A stretch of DNA of 50,463 bases, taken from Chloroflexota bacterium. Its GTDB lineage: Bacteria; Chloroflexota; Limnocylindria; Limnocylindrales; CSP1-4. The translations under genes and the position numbers were made by a program. The stretch spans positions 1 to 50,463 of the forward strand of contig JADGQK010000011.1 in the NCBI GenBank assembly GCA_017881915.1, read 5' to 3'. Shown piece after piece: positions 17,040 to 26,234 of the stretch (positions are counted from its first letter, which is position 1; each line of letters starts with the position of its first letter). The notes beneath the pieces were generated by a model. It was not told the DNA's origin, made no database searches, and was given only the letters and a program-made list of their open reading frames with translations.

Positions 17040-17897
17040 ATGTCCATAGCCCGAACCCCCGGCCGGCGTGAGAGCCGGGTCCAGTCGATCGAGCGTGCGT
17101 TCGCCGTCCTCTCGGCGCTCGCTGATGGACCGCTTGGGGTGACCGAGGTCGCCGACCGGGTCGAACTGCCGAAGAGCACGGCCGCCCGGCTGCTCGGCTC
17201 ACTCCAGCGCGAGGGAGCCGTGGAGCAGGAGCCTGGTGGGACCCGCTACCGGGTCGGCTCGCGGATCGTGACCCTGGCCGCAACCGTCCTGCCCACCCGG
17301 AGCATGGTCGTCCTCGCCCGGCCCGAGCTCGAGGCGCTGGCTCTGGCGATGGGTGAAGCGGCCGGCTTGTCCATCCCGGAGGGCAGCCGGGTCCACTACG
17401 TCGATCAGGTCGATACCCCCAATCCGGTTTCGGTCCGGGACTGGACGGGAACCCGCGTGGCGATGCATGCCGTGCCATCCGGGCTGGTCCTGCTGGCCCA
17501 CCTATCGCCGGCCGGCCTCGAGCGTTTCCTGGCCCGTCCGATGGAGGCCTTCACCCCGGCCACCGTCACCGACCCGGGCATCCTGCGCGAGCGCCTGCGC
17601 CAGGTCCAGCACGACGGCTACGCCTGGGTCTTCGGCGAGTTCTCGGTGGGGATCAACTCGGTTGCAGCGGGCGTCGCCAACGAGGATGGCGAGGTCGTCG
17701 CCGCGGTTCATCTCCACGGCCCGGCCTACCGCTTCCCCGCGGCCGGGGCGGACGAGCGGATCGGCTCCGAGGTCGTGGCTGCAGCAGCCCGCATCTCGGC
17801 CCGGATCCGCCGGGGTGGGAGCCCGAGACCCTTATCCGGCTTGAGCCCGACCGTCCGTCGGAACAGGGTCGACGAGGTCGAGCCGAGTCGGCTATAA
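17040..17897 (+). CDS. IclR-family transcriptional regulator
   Basis: A 285-aa DNA-binding regulator. A winged helix-turn-helix occupies residues 13 to about 75 (SIERAFAVLSALADG, LPKSTAARLLGSLQREGAV). The IclR effector domain follows, with GLSIPEGSRVHYVDQVDTP, the conserved HAVPSGLVLLAHL segment and GINSVAAGVANEDGEVVAAVHLHGP. Family members usually have about 250 residues; the extra 20-30 lie in an Arg/Pro-rich tail. Start 17040 gives the standard N-terminus; an in-frame ATG at 16920 would lie inside the divergent promoter. It sits between the corrinoid operon and the betaine genes, so it most likely senses betaine or a breakdown product. Whether it represses or activates cannot be read. Confidence 0.9.
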   Translation: MSIARTPGRRESRVQSIERAFAVLSALADGPLGVTEVADRVELPKSTAARLLGSLQREGAVEQEPGGTRYRVGSRIVTLAATVLPTRSMVVLARPELEALALAMGEAAGLSIPEGSRVHYVDQVDTPNPVSVRDWTGTRVAMHAVPSGLVLLAHLSPAGLERFLARPMEAFTPATVTDPGILRERLRQVQHDGYAWVFGEFSVGINSVAAGVANEDGEVVAAVHLHGPAYRFPAAGADERIGSEVVAAAARISARIRRGGSPRPLSGLSPTVRRNRVDEVEPSRL

Positions 17898-17984
17898 GGG
17901 ATCGGCGGGGCCACGGGGACGCTGCCAGGGCACGCCGCCGAGGGTCCAATCAAGAGCACGAAGCCGAGGGACGAGGAAAGCAGC

Positions 17985-19454
17985 GTGGCCAGCCTGTTCA
18001 TCGACGGCAAGTGGGCCAGCGGCACCAGCGGTGTCACGAGCCAGGTGATCAACCCCTTCGACCAGGGGCTGATCACCGAGGTCGATGTCGCCGACGACGT
18101 GGACGTGGCGCAGGCGATCCTCGCCGCCCGGCGGACCTTCGACGCGGGCGAGTGGCCGGGCACCAGCGCAACCGAGCGCGGTGCCCTGCTCAACAGGGTC
18201 GCCGAACTCCTTCAGCGCGACCGGGAGGAGATCGCCCGGACCGAGACGCTCAACACCGGCAAGGCGATCCGTGAAGGCCGCTCCGACGTGGACGACGTCA
18301 GCGCCGTCTTCCGCTACTACGCCGGGCTGGCCGACAAGGACGCCGGACGAGTCGTGGCGACCGGCTCGGCGACGGCGATCAGCCGGATCGTCTACGAGCC
18401 GGTCGGCGTTTGCGCCCTGATCTCGCCCTGGAACTACCCCCTGCTGCAGGCTTCCTGGAAGGTGGCGCCGGCCCTGGCCGCGGGCAACACGTTCGTCCTC
18501 AAACCGGCCCAGGTGACGCCCCTGACGGCGATCCACCTCGTACGGATCCTGGCCGAGGCCGGCCTCCCGCAGGGAGTCGGCAACCTGCTCCTCGGGCCGG
18601 GTGACCGGATCGGCGCGACATTGGCGGAGAGTGGCGAGGTTGACCTCGTGTCGTTCACCGGGGGCGGGGTCGCCGGGCGCTCGATCATGCGGGCGGCCGC
18701 CGGCAACGTGAAGAAGGTTGCCCTCGAGCTCGGCGGCAAGAGCCCCAACATCGTCTTTGCCGACGCCGATTTCGAAACGGCGGTGGACTACGCCCTGACG
18801 GCCGCCTTCCTGCACTCCGGCCAGGTCTGCTCGGCCGGTTGCCGGGCGATCGTCGAGGATTCGATCTACGACGCCTTCGTCGCCGAGGTAGCCCGACGAA
18901 CGGAGCTGATCCGGCTCGGCAGCGGCCTCGACGAGAGGACCGAAACCGGGCCGCTGATCTCGGCGGCGCACCTGGCCAAGGTCGAGGGCTACGTCCGGAT
19001 CGGCCAGCAGGAAGGCGCCCGGCTGGTCGCCGGCGGGTCCCGTCCCAGCGACCCGGAGCTGGCCAACGGGTTCTTCTTCCGGCCGACGGTCTTTGCCGAT
19101 TGCCGGCGGGAGATGCGGATCGTCCAGGAGGAGATCTTCGGCCCGGTCCTGACCGTCGAACCGTTCACGACCGAGGACCAAGCGGTCGCGCTCGGCAACG
19201 ACACGATCTACGGCCTGGCCGGCGCAGTCTGGACGGGCGATCCGGGCCGCGGCCAGCGGGTCGCCGCGCGACTCCGCCATGGAACGATCTGGATCAACGA
19301 CTATCATCCCTATCTTCCCCAGGCGGAGTGGGGTGGCTTCAAGCAGTCGGGCATCGGTCGTGAGCTCGGCCCAACCGGTCTCGACGAGTATCGGGAGGCG
19401 AAGCACATCTACCAGAACATCGCGCCCCAACCCTCGCGCTGGTTCGGGAGCTGA
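17985..19454 (+). CDS. betB: betaine-aldehyde dehydrogenase (BetB/GbsA-like)
   Basis: A 489-aa NAD(P)-dependent aldehyde dehydrogenase, expected to oxidise betaine aldehyde to glycine betaine. Typical motifs are [25 protein letters not shown] for cofactor binding, catalytic Glu248 in [16 protein letters not shown] and catalytic Cys282 in HSGQVCSAG, followed by [16 protein letters not shown]. The [13 protein letters not shown] context is close to GbsA-type betaine-aldehyde enzymes, which together with the adjacent betaine importer supports the name. GTG 17985 has an AGGAAAG ribosome-binding site. No choline dehydrogenase is in this window; other aldehydes remain possible. Confidence 0.83.
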   Translation: MASLFIDGKWASGTSGVTSQVINPFDQGLITEVDVADDVDVAQAILAARRTFDAGEWPGTSATERGALLNRVAELLQRDREEIARTETLNTGKAIREGRSDVDDVSAVFRYYAGLADKDAGRVVATGSATAISRIVYEPVGVCALISPWNYPLLQASWKVAPALAAGNTFVLKPAQVTPLTAIHLVRILAEAGLPQGVGNLLLGPGDRIGATLAESGEVDLVSFTGGGVAGRSIMRAAAGNVKKVALELGGKSPNIVFADADFETAVDYALTAAFLHSGQVCSAGCRAIVEDSIYDAFVAEVARRTELIRLGSGLDERTETGPLISAAHLAKVEGYVRIGQQEGARLVAGGSRPSDPELANGFFFRPTVFADCRREMRIVQEEIFGPVLTVEPFTTEDQAVALGNDTIYGLAGAVWTGDPGRGQRVAARLRHGTIWINDYHPYLPQAEWGGFKQSGIGRELGPTGLDEYREAKHIYQNIAPQPSRWFGS

Positions 19455-19455
19455 C

Positions 19456-20529
19456 ATGACCGGGTCCAGCGTGACGCCCGGGATGCCCGCTCGGGGTGCG
19501 GTCGAGCCCACGATTTCGGTCCGCGGCCTGTGGAAGATCTTCGGCCCGGCCGAGCACAGGATCGTGGGCACGCCGGATGCCCTCCTGCCGACCGCCGAGC
19601 TGCAGCTTAAGACGGGCACGACCGTCGCGGTCCGCGATGTCACCTTCGACGTCGCCCACGGCGAGGTCTTCGTCGTGATGGGCCTGTCGGGCAGCGGCAA
19701 GTCGACCCTCGTCCGCTGCCTCACCCGGCTGATCGAGCCCACGGCCGGCGAGGTCTTCCTCGACGGCGAGGACATCGGCAAGGCCGATGCCCAGCGCCTG
19801 CGTGAGCTGCGCCGCCGGCGCTTCGCGATGGTCTTCCAGCACTTCGGCCTGCTGCCCCACCGCAAGGTGATCGATAACGTGGCCTATGGCCTCGAGATCC
19901 GGGGGGTCGGCCGGGCGGAGCGCCACGCCCGGGCGGGCGAGATGCTCGAGCTGGTTGGCCTGGGCGGCTACGACCGGCGCTACCCCGACCAGCTCTCGGG
20001 TGGCCAGCAGCAGCGGGTCGGCCTGGCCCGGGCGCTGGCGGTCGACCCCGAGGTGATGCTCTTCGACGAGCCGTTCAGCGCGCTCGACCCGCTCATCCGG
20101 CGGGACATGCAGAACGAGGTCATCCGGCTCCACCGCGAAGTTGGCAAGACGATGATCTTCATCACCCACGACCTGGCCGAGGCGCTCAAGCTGGGCGATC
20201 ACATCGTGATCATGCGCAACGGCTCGATCGTCCAGGCCGGCCGGCCGGAGGACCTGGTCGGCGCGCCGGCCGACGACTACGTCGCCGACTTCGTGCGCGA
20301 CGTGCCCAAGTCGCACGTCCTCACCCTGCGCTGGGCGATGCGCCCCATCGGTCCGGATGACCCGACCGACGGACCCGAGTTCCCGCCCGGCACGGTCATC
20401 CGCTCGGCGATTCACGCGGCCGCCTCCACGACCAAACCGATCAGGGTCATCGAGGATGGCCGGCTGCTCGGCGTCGTGGACCAGGCCCACATCCTGGCGG
20501 TCATCGCGGGAGCCGAGGCACCGGTGTGA
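19456..20529 (+). CDS. glycine betaine/proline ABC transporter ATP-binding protein (ProV/OpuAA-like)
   Basis: A 357-aa ATPase that powers quaternary amine uptake. Walker [10 protein letters not shown], the Q-loop [11 protein letters not shown], signature [15 protein letters not shown] and Walker [13 protein letters not shown] are all present. The N-terminus has the ProV-specific GLWKIFG segment, and the C-terminus (about residues 300-357) is a single CBS-like sensor region ending in [15 protein letters not shown]. Full-length ProV usually has two CBS repeats, so this sensor is short. ATG 19456 begins one base after the betB stop. The stop overlaps the permease GTG (GTGA). Confidence 0.92.
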   Translation: MTGSSVTPGMPARGAVEPTISVRGLWKIFGPAEHRIVGTPDALLPTAELQLKTGTTVAVRDVTFDVAHGEVFVVMGLSGSGKSTLVRCLTRLIEPTAGEVFLDGEDIGKADAQRLRELRRRRFAMVFQHFGLLPHRKVIDNVAYGLEIRGVGRAERHARAGEMLELVGLGGYDRRYPDQLSGGQQQRVGLARALAVDPEVMLFDEPFSALDPLIRRDMQNEVIRLHREVGKTMIFITHDLAEALKLGDHIVIMRNGSIVQAGRPEDLVGAPADDYVADFVRDVPKSHVLTLRWAMRPIGPDDPTDGPEFPPGTVIRSAIHAAASTTKPIRVIEDGRLLGVVDQAHILAVIAGAEAPV

Positions 20530-22517
20530 CGGCTGCTTCGATGTCACTTGGCCGGCGGGCCGAGGTGCGACTGTCGCGGGGCCGGCAGCTGGCCCTGCTC
20601 ATCGGCCTGTGGGCGGTCCTGTACCTCATCTTCAACGGCAAGCTCACCCTGGCCCACAGCGACGACGCCCCGCTGTTCCAGTCGTTGAACGGCGTCCGCG
20701 ACTGGATCGACGCAAACCGGACCAGCCTGCCCCTCTTCGTGTACGTGCTCGACCCGATCCGGGACGGGATCGGCTGGCTGATCGACGCCCTGACCTGGGT
20801 CTTCAGCAACTTCAGCTGGTTGGGCGTCACCGCGATCTTCGGGGCGATGGGCCTTGTCTTCGTGGGCTGGCGGACGGCCATCCTGGTGGTCGGCGCCTTC
20901 GTGGCCTTCGGACTGCTGAGCCTGTGGGACCAGGCCATCCAGACGCTGGTGCTGATCCTGGTCGCCGTGGTCATGTCGCTGGCAATCGGGATCCCGCTGG
21001 GTATCGTCGCCGGCCGGAGCGATCGCTTCCTCAAGGTGATCACGCCGATCCTGGACGTGATGCAGATCATGCCGACCTTCGCCTACCTCTCGCCACTGAC
21101 CCTGGTCTTCCTGATCGGGCCGCCAGCGGCGACGATCGCCACGCTCATCTACGCCCTGCCGCCGGCCATCCGGATCACCGCCCTCGGGATCCGGGGCGTC
21201 TCGTCGGAGGCGGTCGAGGCGGCCGAATCGCTGGGCTCCACCGGATTCCAGGTCCTGCGCAAGGTGCAGCTGCCGATGGCCCGCAGCACGATCGGCCTGG
21301 CCGTGAACCAGACGATCATGATGGCCCTGTCGATGGTCGTGATCACCGCCCTGATCAATGCCCCGGGCCTCGGGGAGTCGATCATCCAGGCCCTGATCAA
21401 GCTCAACCTGGGCCAGACCTTTGATGCCGGCGTGGCGATCGTGCTCCTGGCGATGGTCCTCGACCGACTGACGGCCAGCGCCAGCAAGGTCAGCGACCGG
21501 CGCCACCGCGGGCTCGATGCCGTGTCGCAGGTGCGCCGCCGGACGCTCGTGATCGGGACCTGGCTGGCAGCCGCGATCGTCGTCGTCGGGGCGGCGCTGC
21601 TGGCGATCCCCCAGAGCTTCCCGGCCGACATCACGGTGGACCTGGCCAGCCCGATCAACTCGATCGGTGACTGGATCGAGACGAACCTGTACGTGGTCAC
21701 CGGCGGGATCAAGGACCTCTTCTCGGAGTGGATCCTCAACCCCCTCCAGACGGTCCTGACCAGCTCGCCCTGGCCGCTCGTGATCATCATGGCGGCCGGC
21801 ATCGCCTGGATCATCAGCGGTCGGCGGGCCGCGATCGCCGCGGCGATCGCCCTGCTCCTCGTGGTCGGGCTGCAGCTCTGGGAGCACTCGATGGAGACGC
21901 TGGCCCTGGTGATCATCGCCGTGGCGGTGACGATGCTGATCGGGATTGGCCTCGGCGTGGCAGCCGCCCGGAGCAACCTCTTCTCGGCGATCATCCGGCC
22001 GATCAACGACGCGGCCCAGACGATGCCGGCCTTCGTCTATCTCCTGCCAGCCGTCGCCCTGTTCGGGGCGACCCGCTTCACGGGGATCCTGGCAGCGGTG
22101 ATCTACGCCGTGCCGGCCGTTGTGCGACTGGTCGAGGACGGCGTGCGCGGGGTCTCGCCCACGGTCATCGAGGCTGCCACCGCTGCCGGCTCGAGCCGCC
22201 TCCAGATGATCTTCAAGGTCCAGCTGCCGATGGCCCGGCGCTCACTCCTGCTGGCCACCAACCAGGGCGTCGTCCTGGTCCTGGCGATGGTCGTCGTGGC
22301 GGGACTGGTTGGCGCCGGCGCACTGGGTTACGACGTCGTTGCCGGGTTCGCCCAGTTCAACGACTTCGGCAAGGGCATGGCTGCGGCGATCTCGATCGTC
22401 CTGCTCGGGGTCCTGCTCGACCGGATCACCCAGGGTGCCGGCGCCCGGACCACCACGGCGAGCGCAGCCCGCACGGCGCGGGCCTTCTTCTCGGCCCGGG
22501 CGGTCGGCGTGTCGTGA
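20526..22517 (+). CDS. glycine betaine ABC transporter permease, tandem ProW fusion
   Basis: A 663-aa membrane protein made of two complete ProW/OpuAB-type permease halves. The first half has its EAA loop near residues 226-258 ([20 protein letters not shown]) and the second near residues 540-572 ([20 protein letters not shown]). Both loops end in the same KVQLPMAR sequence. Each half also has an [14 protein letters not shown] or [12 protein letters not shown] element and an IMPTFAYL or TMPAFVYL element. Ordinary ProW is about 280-350 aa and works as a homodimer, so this gene probably encodes the whole permease pair in one chain. GTG 20526 overlaps the ATPase stop. Confidence 0.92.
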   Translation: MTAASMSLGRRAEVRLSRGRQLALLIGLWAVLYLIFNGKLTLAHSDDAPLFQSLNGVRDWIDANRTSLPLFVYVLDPIRDGIGWLIDALTWVFSNFSWLGVTAIFGAMGLVFVGWRTAILVVGAFVAFGLLSLWDQAIQTLVLILVAVVMSLAIGIPLGIVAGRSDRFLKVITPILDVMQIMPTFAYLSPLTLVFLIGPPAATIATLIYALPPAIRITALGIRGVSSEAVEAAESLGSTGFQVLRKVQLPMARSTIGLAVNQTIMMALSMVVITALINAPGLGESIIQALIKLNLGQTFDAGVAIVLLAMVLDRLTASASKVSDRRHRGLDAVSQVRRRTLVIGTWLAAAIVVVGAALLAIPQSFPADITVDLASPINSIGDWIETNLYVVTGGIKDLFSEWILNPLQTVLTSSPWPLVIIMAAGIAWIISGRRAAIAAAIALLLVVGLQLWEHSMETLALVIIAVAVTMLIGIGLGVAAARSNLFSAIIRPINDAAQTMPAFVYLLPAVALFGATRFTGILAAVIYAVPAVVRLVEDGVRGVSPTVIEAATAAGSSRLQMIFKVQLPMARRSLLLATNQGVVLVLAMVVVAGLVGAGALGYDVVAGFAQFNDFGKGMAAAISIVLLGVLLDRITQGAGARTTTASAARTARAFFSARAVGVS

Positions 22518-22644
22518 GCGCGCGACGAGGTGGCCGTGACTGAACTCGTCGGCTGATCGTCAATTCGCCCCTGGAACGAGATCCGGCGGGCGCAACATGT
22601 CCGGCCGCTACCGAGGGGTGGCCGCCATCTGGAAAGGAGCAACC

Positions 22645-23691
22645 GTGAGCCTGAGGGGCACCATCACCGGCCGGCTGGCCGTTGGACTGGCCGTGTCGGC
22701 CCTGATCTTCTCCGCCTGCACGTCGGCGGCGGCGAGCGCCTCGCCGGCGGCCAGCATCGCCGTCGTGGCTAGCCCGTCGCCGGTCGCCGGGACGAGCGTG
22801 GCACCCAGCGTGGCCGCCAAGAGCCTCGCGCCGTGCGGCACGGTCAACATCGCCGAGAATCCGTGGGTCGGCTACCAGGCCGATGCCGCGGTCGTGAGCT
22901 ACCTCCTCGAGAAGAAGCTCGGCTGCACCGTCGTCAAGAAGCCGATCGACGAGGTCGTGTCATGGCAGGGCTTCCCGACCGGCCAGGTTGACGCGATCCT
23001 CGAGGTCTGGGGCCACAAGGACCTGTACGCCAAGTACGTCACGACCGACAAGACCGCTGTCGACGCCGGCCCGAACGGCGCGAAGGGCGTGATCGGCTGG
23101 TTCGTCCCCAAGACGTTCGCCGACGCCAACCCGTCAATCCTGACCGCCAGCACGAACCCGTCGGTCCTGAACACCTTCGCCGACCAGTTCAAGACCTCCG
23201 AGTCGGGCAGCCAGGGTCAGATCCTCGACGGCGACCCGTCCTTCGTGACCGAGGATGCCGGGATCATTGCCGGCCTGGGATTGAACTACAAGGTCGTCTA
23301 CTCGGGCAGCGAGGCGGCCTCGGACAAGGCGATCAAGGCGGCCATCGACCAGGGCAAGCCGATCCTCGCCTACTACTACACGCCGAACTGGTTCAGCACC
23401 CAGGTGGACCTGGTCCACGTGCCGCTCCCAGCGGCCACTCCCGGCTGTGACACGGACGTCCACAAGATCACCTGTGACTATCCGCCCTACGACGCCCTGT
23501 ACAAGGTCGTGTCGTCGAAGCTGGCCAGCAGTGGCAGCCCGGCGTTTACCCTGATCAAGAACTTCAACTGGACCAACGACGACCAGAACACGGTCGCCGC
23601 CTACATCGCGAACAACAACATGAGCGATGACCAGGCCGCCCAGAAGTGGGTTGACGCCAACCCGACCAAGTGGGCGGCGTGGCTGCCGTAA
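22645..23691 (+). CDS. glycine betaine-binding lipoprotein (OpuAC/ProX-like)
   Basis: A 348-aa substrate-binding protein. It has a lipoprotein signal with lipobox IFSAC (Cys25), a Ser/Ala/Pro linker to about residue 65, then the OpuAC-type fold. Visible landmarks are NIAENPWVGYQADAAVVSYL, the VSWQGFPTGQVDAILEVWGH loop and LAYYYTPNWFS. The Trp/Tyr residues in these segments could form the aromatic cage for a trimethylammonium group. GTG 22645 has an AAAGGAG ribosome-binding site; the longer in-frame ATG at 22597 would bury the signal peptide. The 127-base gap after the permease may allow separate or boosted expression. Confidence 0.92.
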   Translation: MSLRGTITGRLAVGLAVSALIFSACTSAAASASPAASIAVVASPSPVAGTSVAPSVAAKSLAPCGTVNIAENPWVGYQADAAVVSYLLEKKLGCTVVKKPIDEVVSWQGFPTGQVDAILEVWGHKDLYAKYVTTDKTAVDAGPNGAKGVIGWFVPKTFADANPSILTASTNPSVLNTFADQFKTSESGSQGQILDGDPSFVTEDAGIIAGLGLNYKVVYSGSEAASDKAIKAAIDQGKPILAYYYTPNWFSTQVDLVHVPLPAATPGCDTDVHKITCDYPPYDALYKVVSSKLASSGSPAFTLIKNFNWTNDDQNTVAAYIANNNMSDDQAAQKWVDANPTKWAAWLP

Positions 23692-23717
23692 CTGCCTTGA
23701 GCGTCCGCATCTGAGTC

Positions 23718-23746
23718 CGCCGCCCGGTCCTGACGACCGGGCGGCG
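23718..23746 (+). terminator. GC-rich hairpin after the betaine transporter genes
   Basis: A perfect 12-base stem (23718-23729 with 23735-23746) has a 5-base loop, 26 bases after the binding-protein stop. No T tract follows. It could stabilise the transporter mRNA 3' end or act in factor-dependent termination before lipB. Confidence 0.6.
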
Positions 23747-23763
23747 TGATGTCCGCTGCCTGC

Positions 23764-23769
23764 TATCGT
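23764..23769 (+). promoter_or_regulatory. -10 hexamer for a leaderless lipB transcript
   Basis: TATCGT lies 6 bases before ATG 23776, with no Shine-Dalgarno between them. Expected transcription start is at the start codon. Confidence 0.5.
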
Positions 23770-23775
23770 GGCGGC

Positions 23776-24531
23776 ATGGACACGGCCGTGCGATCCGAGC
23801 TCGTCCCGGACGGAATCATCGGAGACGCGCTGGCGCCGGCGCAGCCGATCGCCGTCCGCTGGCTGGGCCGGATCGACTATCGCACGGCCTGGGCGCTCCA
23901 GCGCGAGCTCGTCGAGGCCCGCGTCGCGGACGCGATCCCGGACCAGCTCCTAGTGCTCGAGCACGCACCGGTCCTGACCCTCGGCCGCCACGCCGACGAA
24001 CGTTTCGTGCGAGCCCCGGCCGCCGAACTGGAGCGGCGCGGGATCGAAGTGATCCGGGTAGAGCGCGGCGGCGAGGTCACCTACCACGGCCCCGGCCAGC
24101 TCGTTGCCTATCCGATCGTCGCCCTCGCCCGGCGGGGCCTGCTGATCCGCCCTCTCGTGCGAGCCCTCGAAGCGTCACTGGCCGAGACCTGTCGGGATCT
24201 TGGGGTCACGGCCGGTGCGCGCGTCGGGCACCCCGGCTGCTGGGTCCTGCCGGAGGGCCCGGACCCGCGCAAGATCGGGGCGCTCGGCCTGCGCGTGGAG
24301 CACGGGGTGTGCTTTCACGGGGTCGCCCTGAACGTCAACCCGGCCCTGGCCGACTTTGAGCTGCTCGACGCGTGCGGAATGCCTGGGGTCATCTCGACCT
24401 CGATCGCGGCGGAGCTCGGTCGCCCGAACGAACCGCCGTCGACCACCGCGGTGGCGACCGCCGGCATGATCTTTGCCCGAGCCTTCGCCAGGCGCCTTGG
24501 CGCGGAGCTGGTCGGCCCGCGGCCGGCCTGA
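23776..24531 (+). CDS. lipB: lipoyl(octanoyl) transferase
   Basis: A 251-aa enzyme that moves octanoate from acyl carrier protein to lipoate-dependent enzymes. The family signature RGGEVTYHGPGQLVAYPI is present, as are catalytic Lys166 (KIGALGLRVEHG) and Cys200 (ACGMPG). Their 34-residue spacing equals that of the E. coli enzyme. The first 20 residues extend beyond the usual start, and an upstream in-frame ATG at 23746 exists but would include the -10 hexamer. The glycine cleavage system and 2-oxoacid dehydrogenases need lipoylation, which could link it to betaine-derived glycine; that link is inference from position. Confidence 0.93.
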   Translation: MDTAVRSELVPDGIIGDALAPAQPIAVRWLGRIDYRTAWALQRELVEARVADAIPDQLLVLEHAPVLTLGRHADERFVRAPAAELERRGIEVIRVERGGEVTYHGPGQLVAYPIVALARRGLLIRPLVRALEASLAETCRDLGVTAGARVGHPGCWVLPEGPDPRKIGALGLRVEHGVCFHGVALNVNPALADFELLDACGMPGVISTSIAAELGRPNEPPSTTAVATAGMIFARAFARRLGAELVGPRPA

Positions 24532-24538
24532 CCGCTCG

Positions 24539-25525
24539 ATGGCCGCCGGCCTGTTCGAATTGCGTCGTGACGCGATCACCGGGTGGTGGGTCGCGACCGT
24601 CGTCGACCGCGCCTTCCACCGCGACCGGTTCGCTCGGGCCGCCGCCCCGGTCGACCAGGAGGACGGTTGCCAGAACTGCCGCGAACCGGCCGGCGAGGGG
24701 GTCCGGCTGCGCGTTCTCAAGGACTACGCGTTCCATGTCGTTGGCACCGAGGCCGAGGCACGCCAGCTCGACCAGAGCCTCGCCCAGGTGGCGATCGAGC
24801 AGGCCCGTGCCTCCGGCAGCTGGAGAACCGTGGTTGCTCCGCCGGGCGAGCATCGCCCGCTGCAGGCGGTCGGCGACGAGCTGATCGGGGCGATGCTGCG
24901 CGTTTGCCGCGACGCCATCGCCGAGGCGAGCCGGGCCGGCCAGACGGCCTACCTCCAGGTCGTCCAGAACTGGGGGGCTCAGGCCGGGGCGCGGACGGAC
25001 CACCTCTGCCTCGACCTGTACGACCTGCCCCAGGTGCCGCACCGCGTCGCCGAGGAGATCGGCGGTGCGGCCCGCTTCGTCATCCGCGAGGGCGAATGCC
25101 CCTTCTGCCGGCTCGCCCGGGATGAGGCCGGCCACGGCCAGCGGCTGTTGTGGGAGGACGCGTCGAGCGTCGCCTTCGCCCCGTACGCGTCGCGCTCACC
25201 GTTCGAGGCCTGGATCGTGCCGCGGGCGCACGCGGCGGACTTCGGCCGGGCGAGCGACGCAGACCTGCTGGCCACGGCCGAGGCGCTGCGGCGGGTCCTC
25301 GGCCTGCTCGCCACGCTCGACGGGCCGCCCCATAACCTGGTCCTCCACACGGCGCCGCTGCGCGAGCGGATCGAGGGAACCTACCACTGGCACTGGGAGA
25401 TCCACCCCCGCCTGCGCGAGATTGCCGGCCTTGAGCTGGGCACCGGCTTGCCGGTCAACCCGGTCTCACCCGAAGAGGCGGTCGAGGAACTCCTGCGCTC
25501 GGCGCCCGGTCGTCGGACCGGATGA
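24539..25525 (+). CDS. GalT-like (HIT superfamily) protein with altered active site
   Basis: A 328-aa protein with the two-lobed galactose-1-phosphate uridylyltransferase fold. The first lobe has a CxxC pair (Cys44, Cys47) and an NWGAQAGA stretch. Where GalT enzymes have the HPHxQ catalytic loop, this protein reads RTDHLCLD (His155), so the nucleotidyl-accepting His and the Gln are missing. The second lobe has CPFC (Cys187, Cys190), FAPYASRSPFEAWIVPR and the C-terminal metal/structural segment HWHWEIHPR (283-291). It could be a hydrolase, a transferase on another nucleotide, or inactive. It starts 8 bases after the lipB stop and is likely co-transcribed with it. Confidence 0.78.
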   Translation: MAAGLFELRRDAITGWWVATVVDRAFHRDRFARAAAPVDQEDGCQNCREPAGEGVRLRVLKDYAFHVVGTEAEARQLDQSLAQVAIEQARASGSWRTVVAPPGEHRPLQAVGDELIGAMLRVCRDAIAEASRAGQTAYLQVVQNWGAQAGARTDHLCLDLYDLPQVPHRVAEEIGGAARFVIREGECPFCRLARDEAGHGQRLLWEDASSVAFAPYASRSPFEAWIVPRAHAADFGRASDADLLATAEALRRVLGLLATLDGPPHNLVLHTAPLRERIEGTYHWHWEIHPRLREIAGLELGTGLPVNPVSPEEAVEELLRSAPGRRTG

Positions 25526-25568
25526 GCAGGTCGCGTCACATGCTCGCCGGCGGGGCCGTCTTTCGGCC

Positions 25569-26234
25569 GTGGATCAGATCGGTCAGCTTGCCCAGCTCAG
25601 CCTCCGGGCGGACCGTGTCTTGACGGGCTCGCCCGCCCGGACCACAGCCGACGCGTTCGTCGAGGAGCTCTTCCAGAAGCACCACGGCGAGATCTACGCG
25701 TACCTGGTCCGGATGCTCCGCGATCCGGAGCTCGCCGCCGACCTCACCCAGGACGCGTTCATCAAGGCCTATCGCGCTCATGACTCGCTCCAGGACCCGG
25801 CCCACGCCCGGGCCTGGCTGTACCAGATCGCCCACCGCGTCGCCCTCGACGAGATTCGCCGCCGGAAGATCGTGCGCTTCCTGCCGTGGACCGGTGAGTC
25901 GTACGGGACGGCACCATCAGCCGAGCACCTCGCCCTGGAGGGCCGCCTGTCGAGCGACCTCCAGCGCGCCCTGGCCCGGATCCCGGAGCGCCAGCGGGCC
26001 GCCCTCCTGCTGGCAGAGCTGCACGATCTCACCGGCCTGGAGCTCGCGTCCGCGCTCGGGGTGAGCCACGTGGCCGCGCGGGCCCTGCTGACCCGGGCCC
26101 GCGACAGTCTCCGTCGCGAGCTGGCCAACGAGCGTGAAGCGGAAGCCGCGGAGACGGAGGCACGGACCGGATCCGGGCCGAGCCAGCCGGCCGGGACCGG
26201 CAGCCGCGGTCCCGATCCGCGGGCCCGACAGTGA
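25569..26234 (+). CDS. ECF-type RNA polymerase sigma factor
   Basis: An extracytoplasmic-function sigma-70 factor, about 221 aa. Region 2 spans about residues 27-105 (YAYLVRMLRDPELAADLTQDAFIKAY, then RAWLYQIAHRVALDEIRRRK). Region 4 follows at about 138-190 (IPERQRAALLLAELHDLTGLELASALGVS, then LLTRARDSLRREL). The frame is open far upstream as a GC artefact. GTG 25569 is a plausible start just before the conserved part, but no clear ribosome-binding site marks it, and TTG 25620 is an alternative. The C-terminal 30 residues are Glu/Gly/Pro-rich. The next gene, its probable anti-sigma factor, overlaps the stop (GTGA). Confidence 0.85.
   Translation: MDQIGQLAQLSLRADRVLTGSPARTTADAFVEELFQKHHGEIYAYLVRMLRDPELAADLTQDAFIKAYRAHDSLQDPAHARAWLYQIAHRVALDEIRRRKIVRFLPWTGESYGTAPSAEHLALEGRLSSDLQRALARIPERQRAALLLAELHDLTGLELASALGVSHVAARALLTRARDSLRRELANEREAEAAETEARTGSGPSQPAGTGSRGPDPRARQ

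Noticed and set aside
17892-19865. A 657-codon minus-strand frame opposite betB and the ATPase
   Set aside because: Antisense shadow of genes with strong motifs. The same applies to long frames at 689-2050, 4725-6302 and 44780-46321.
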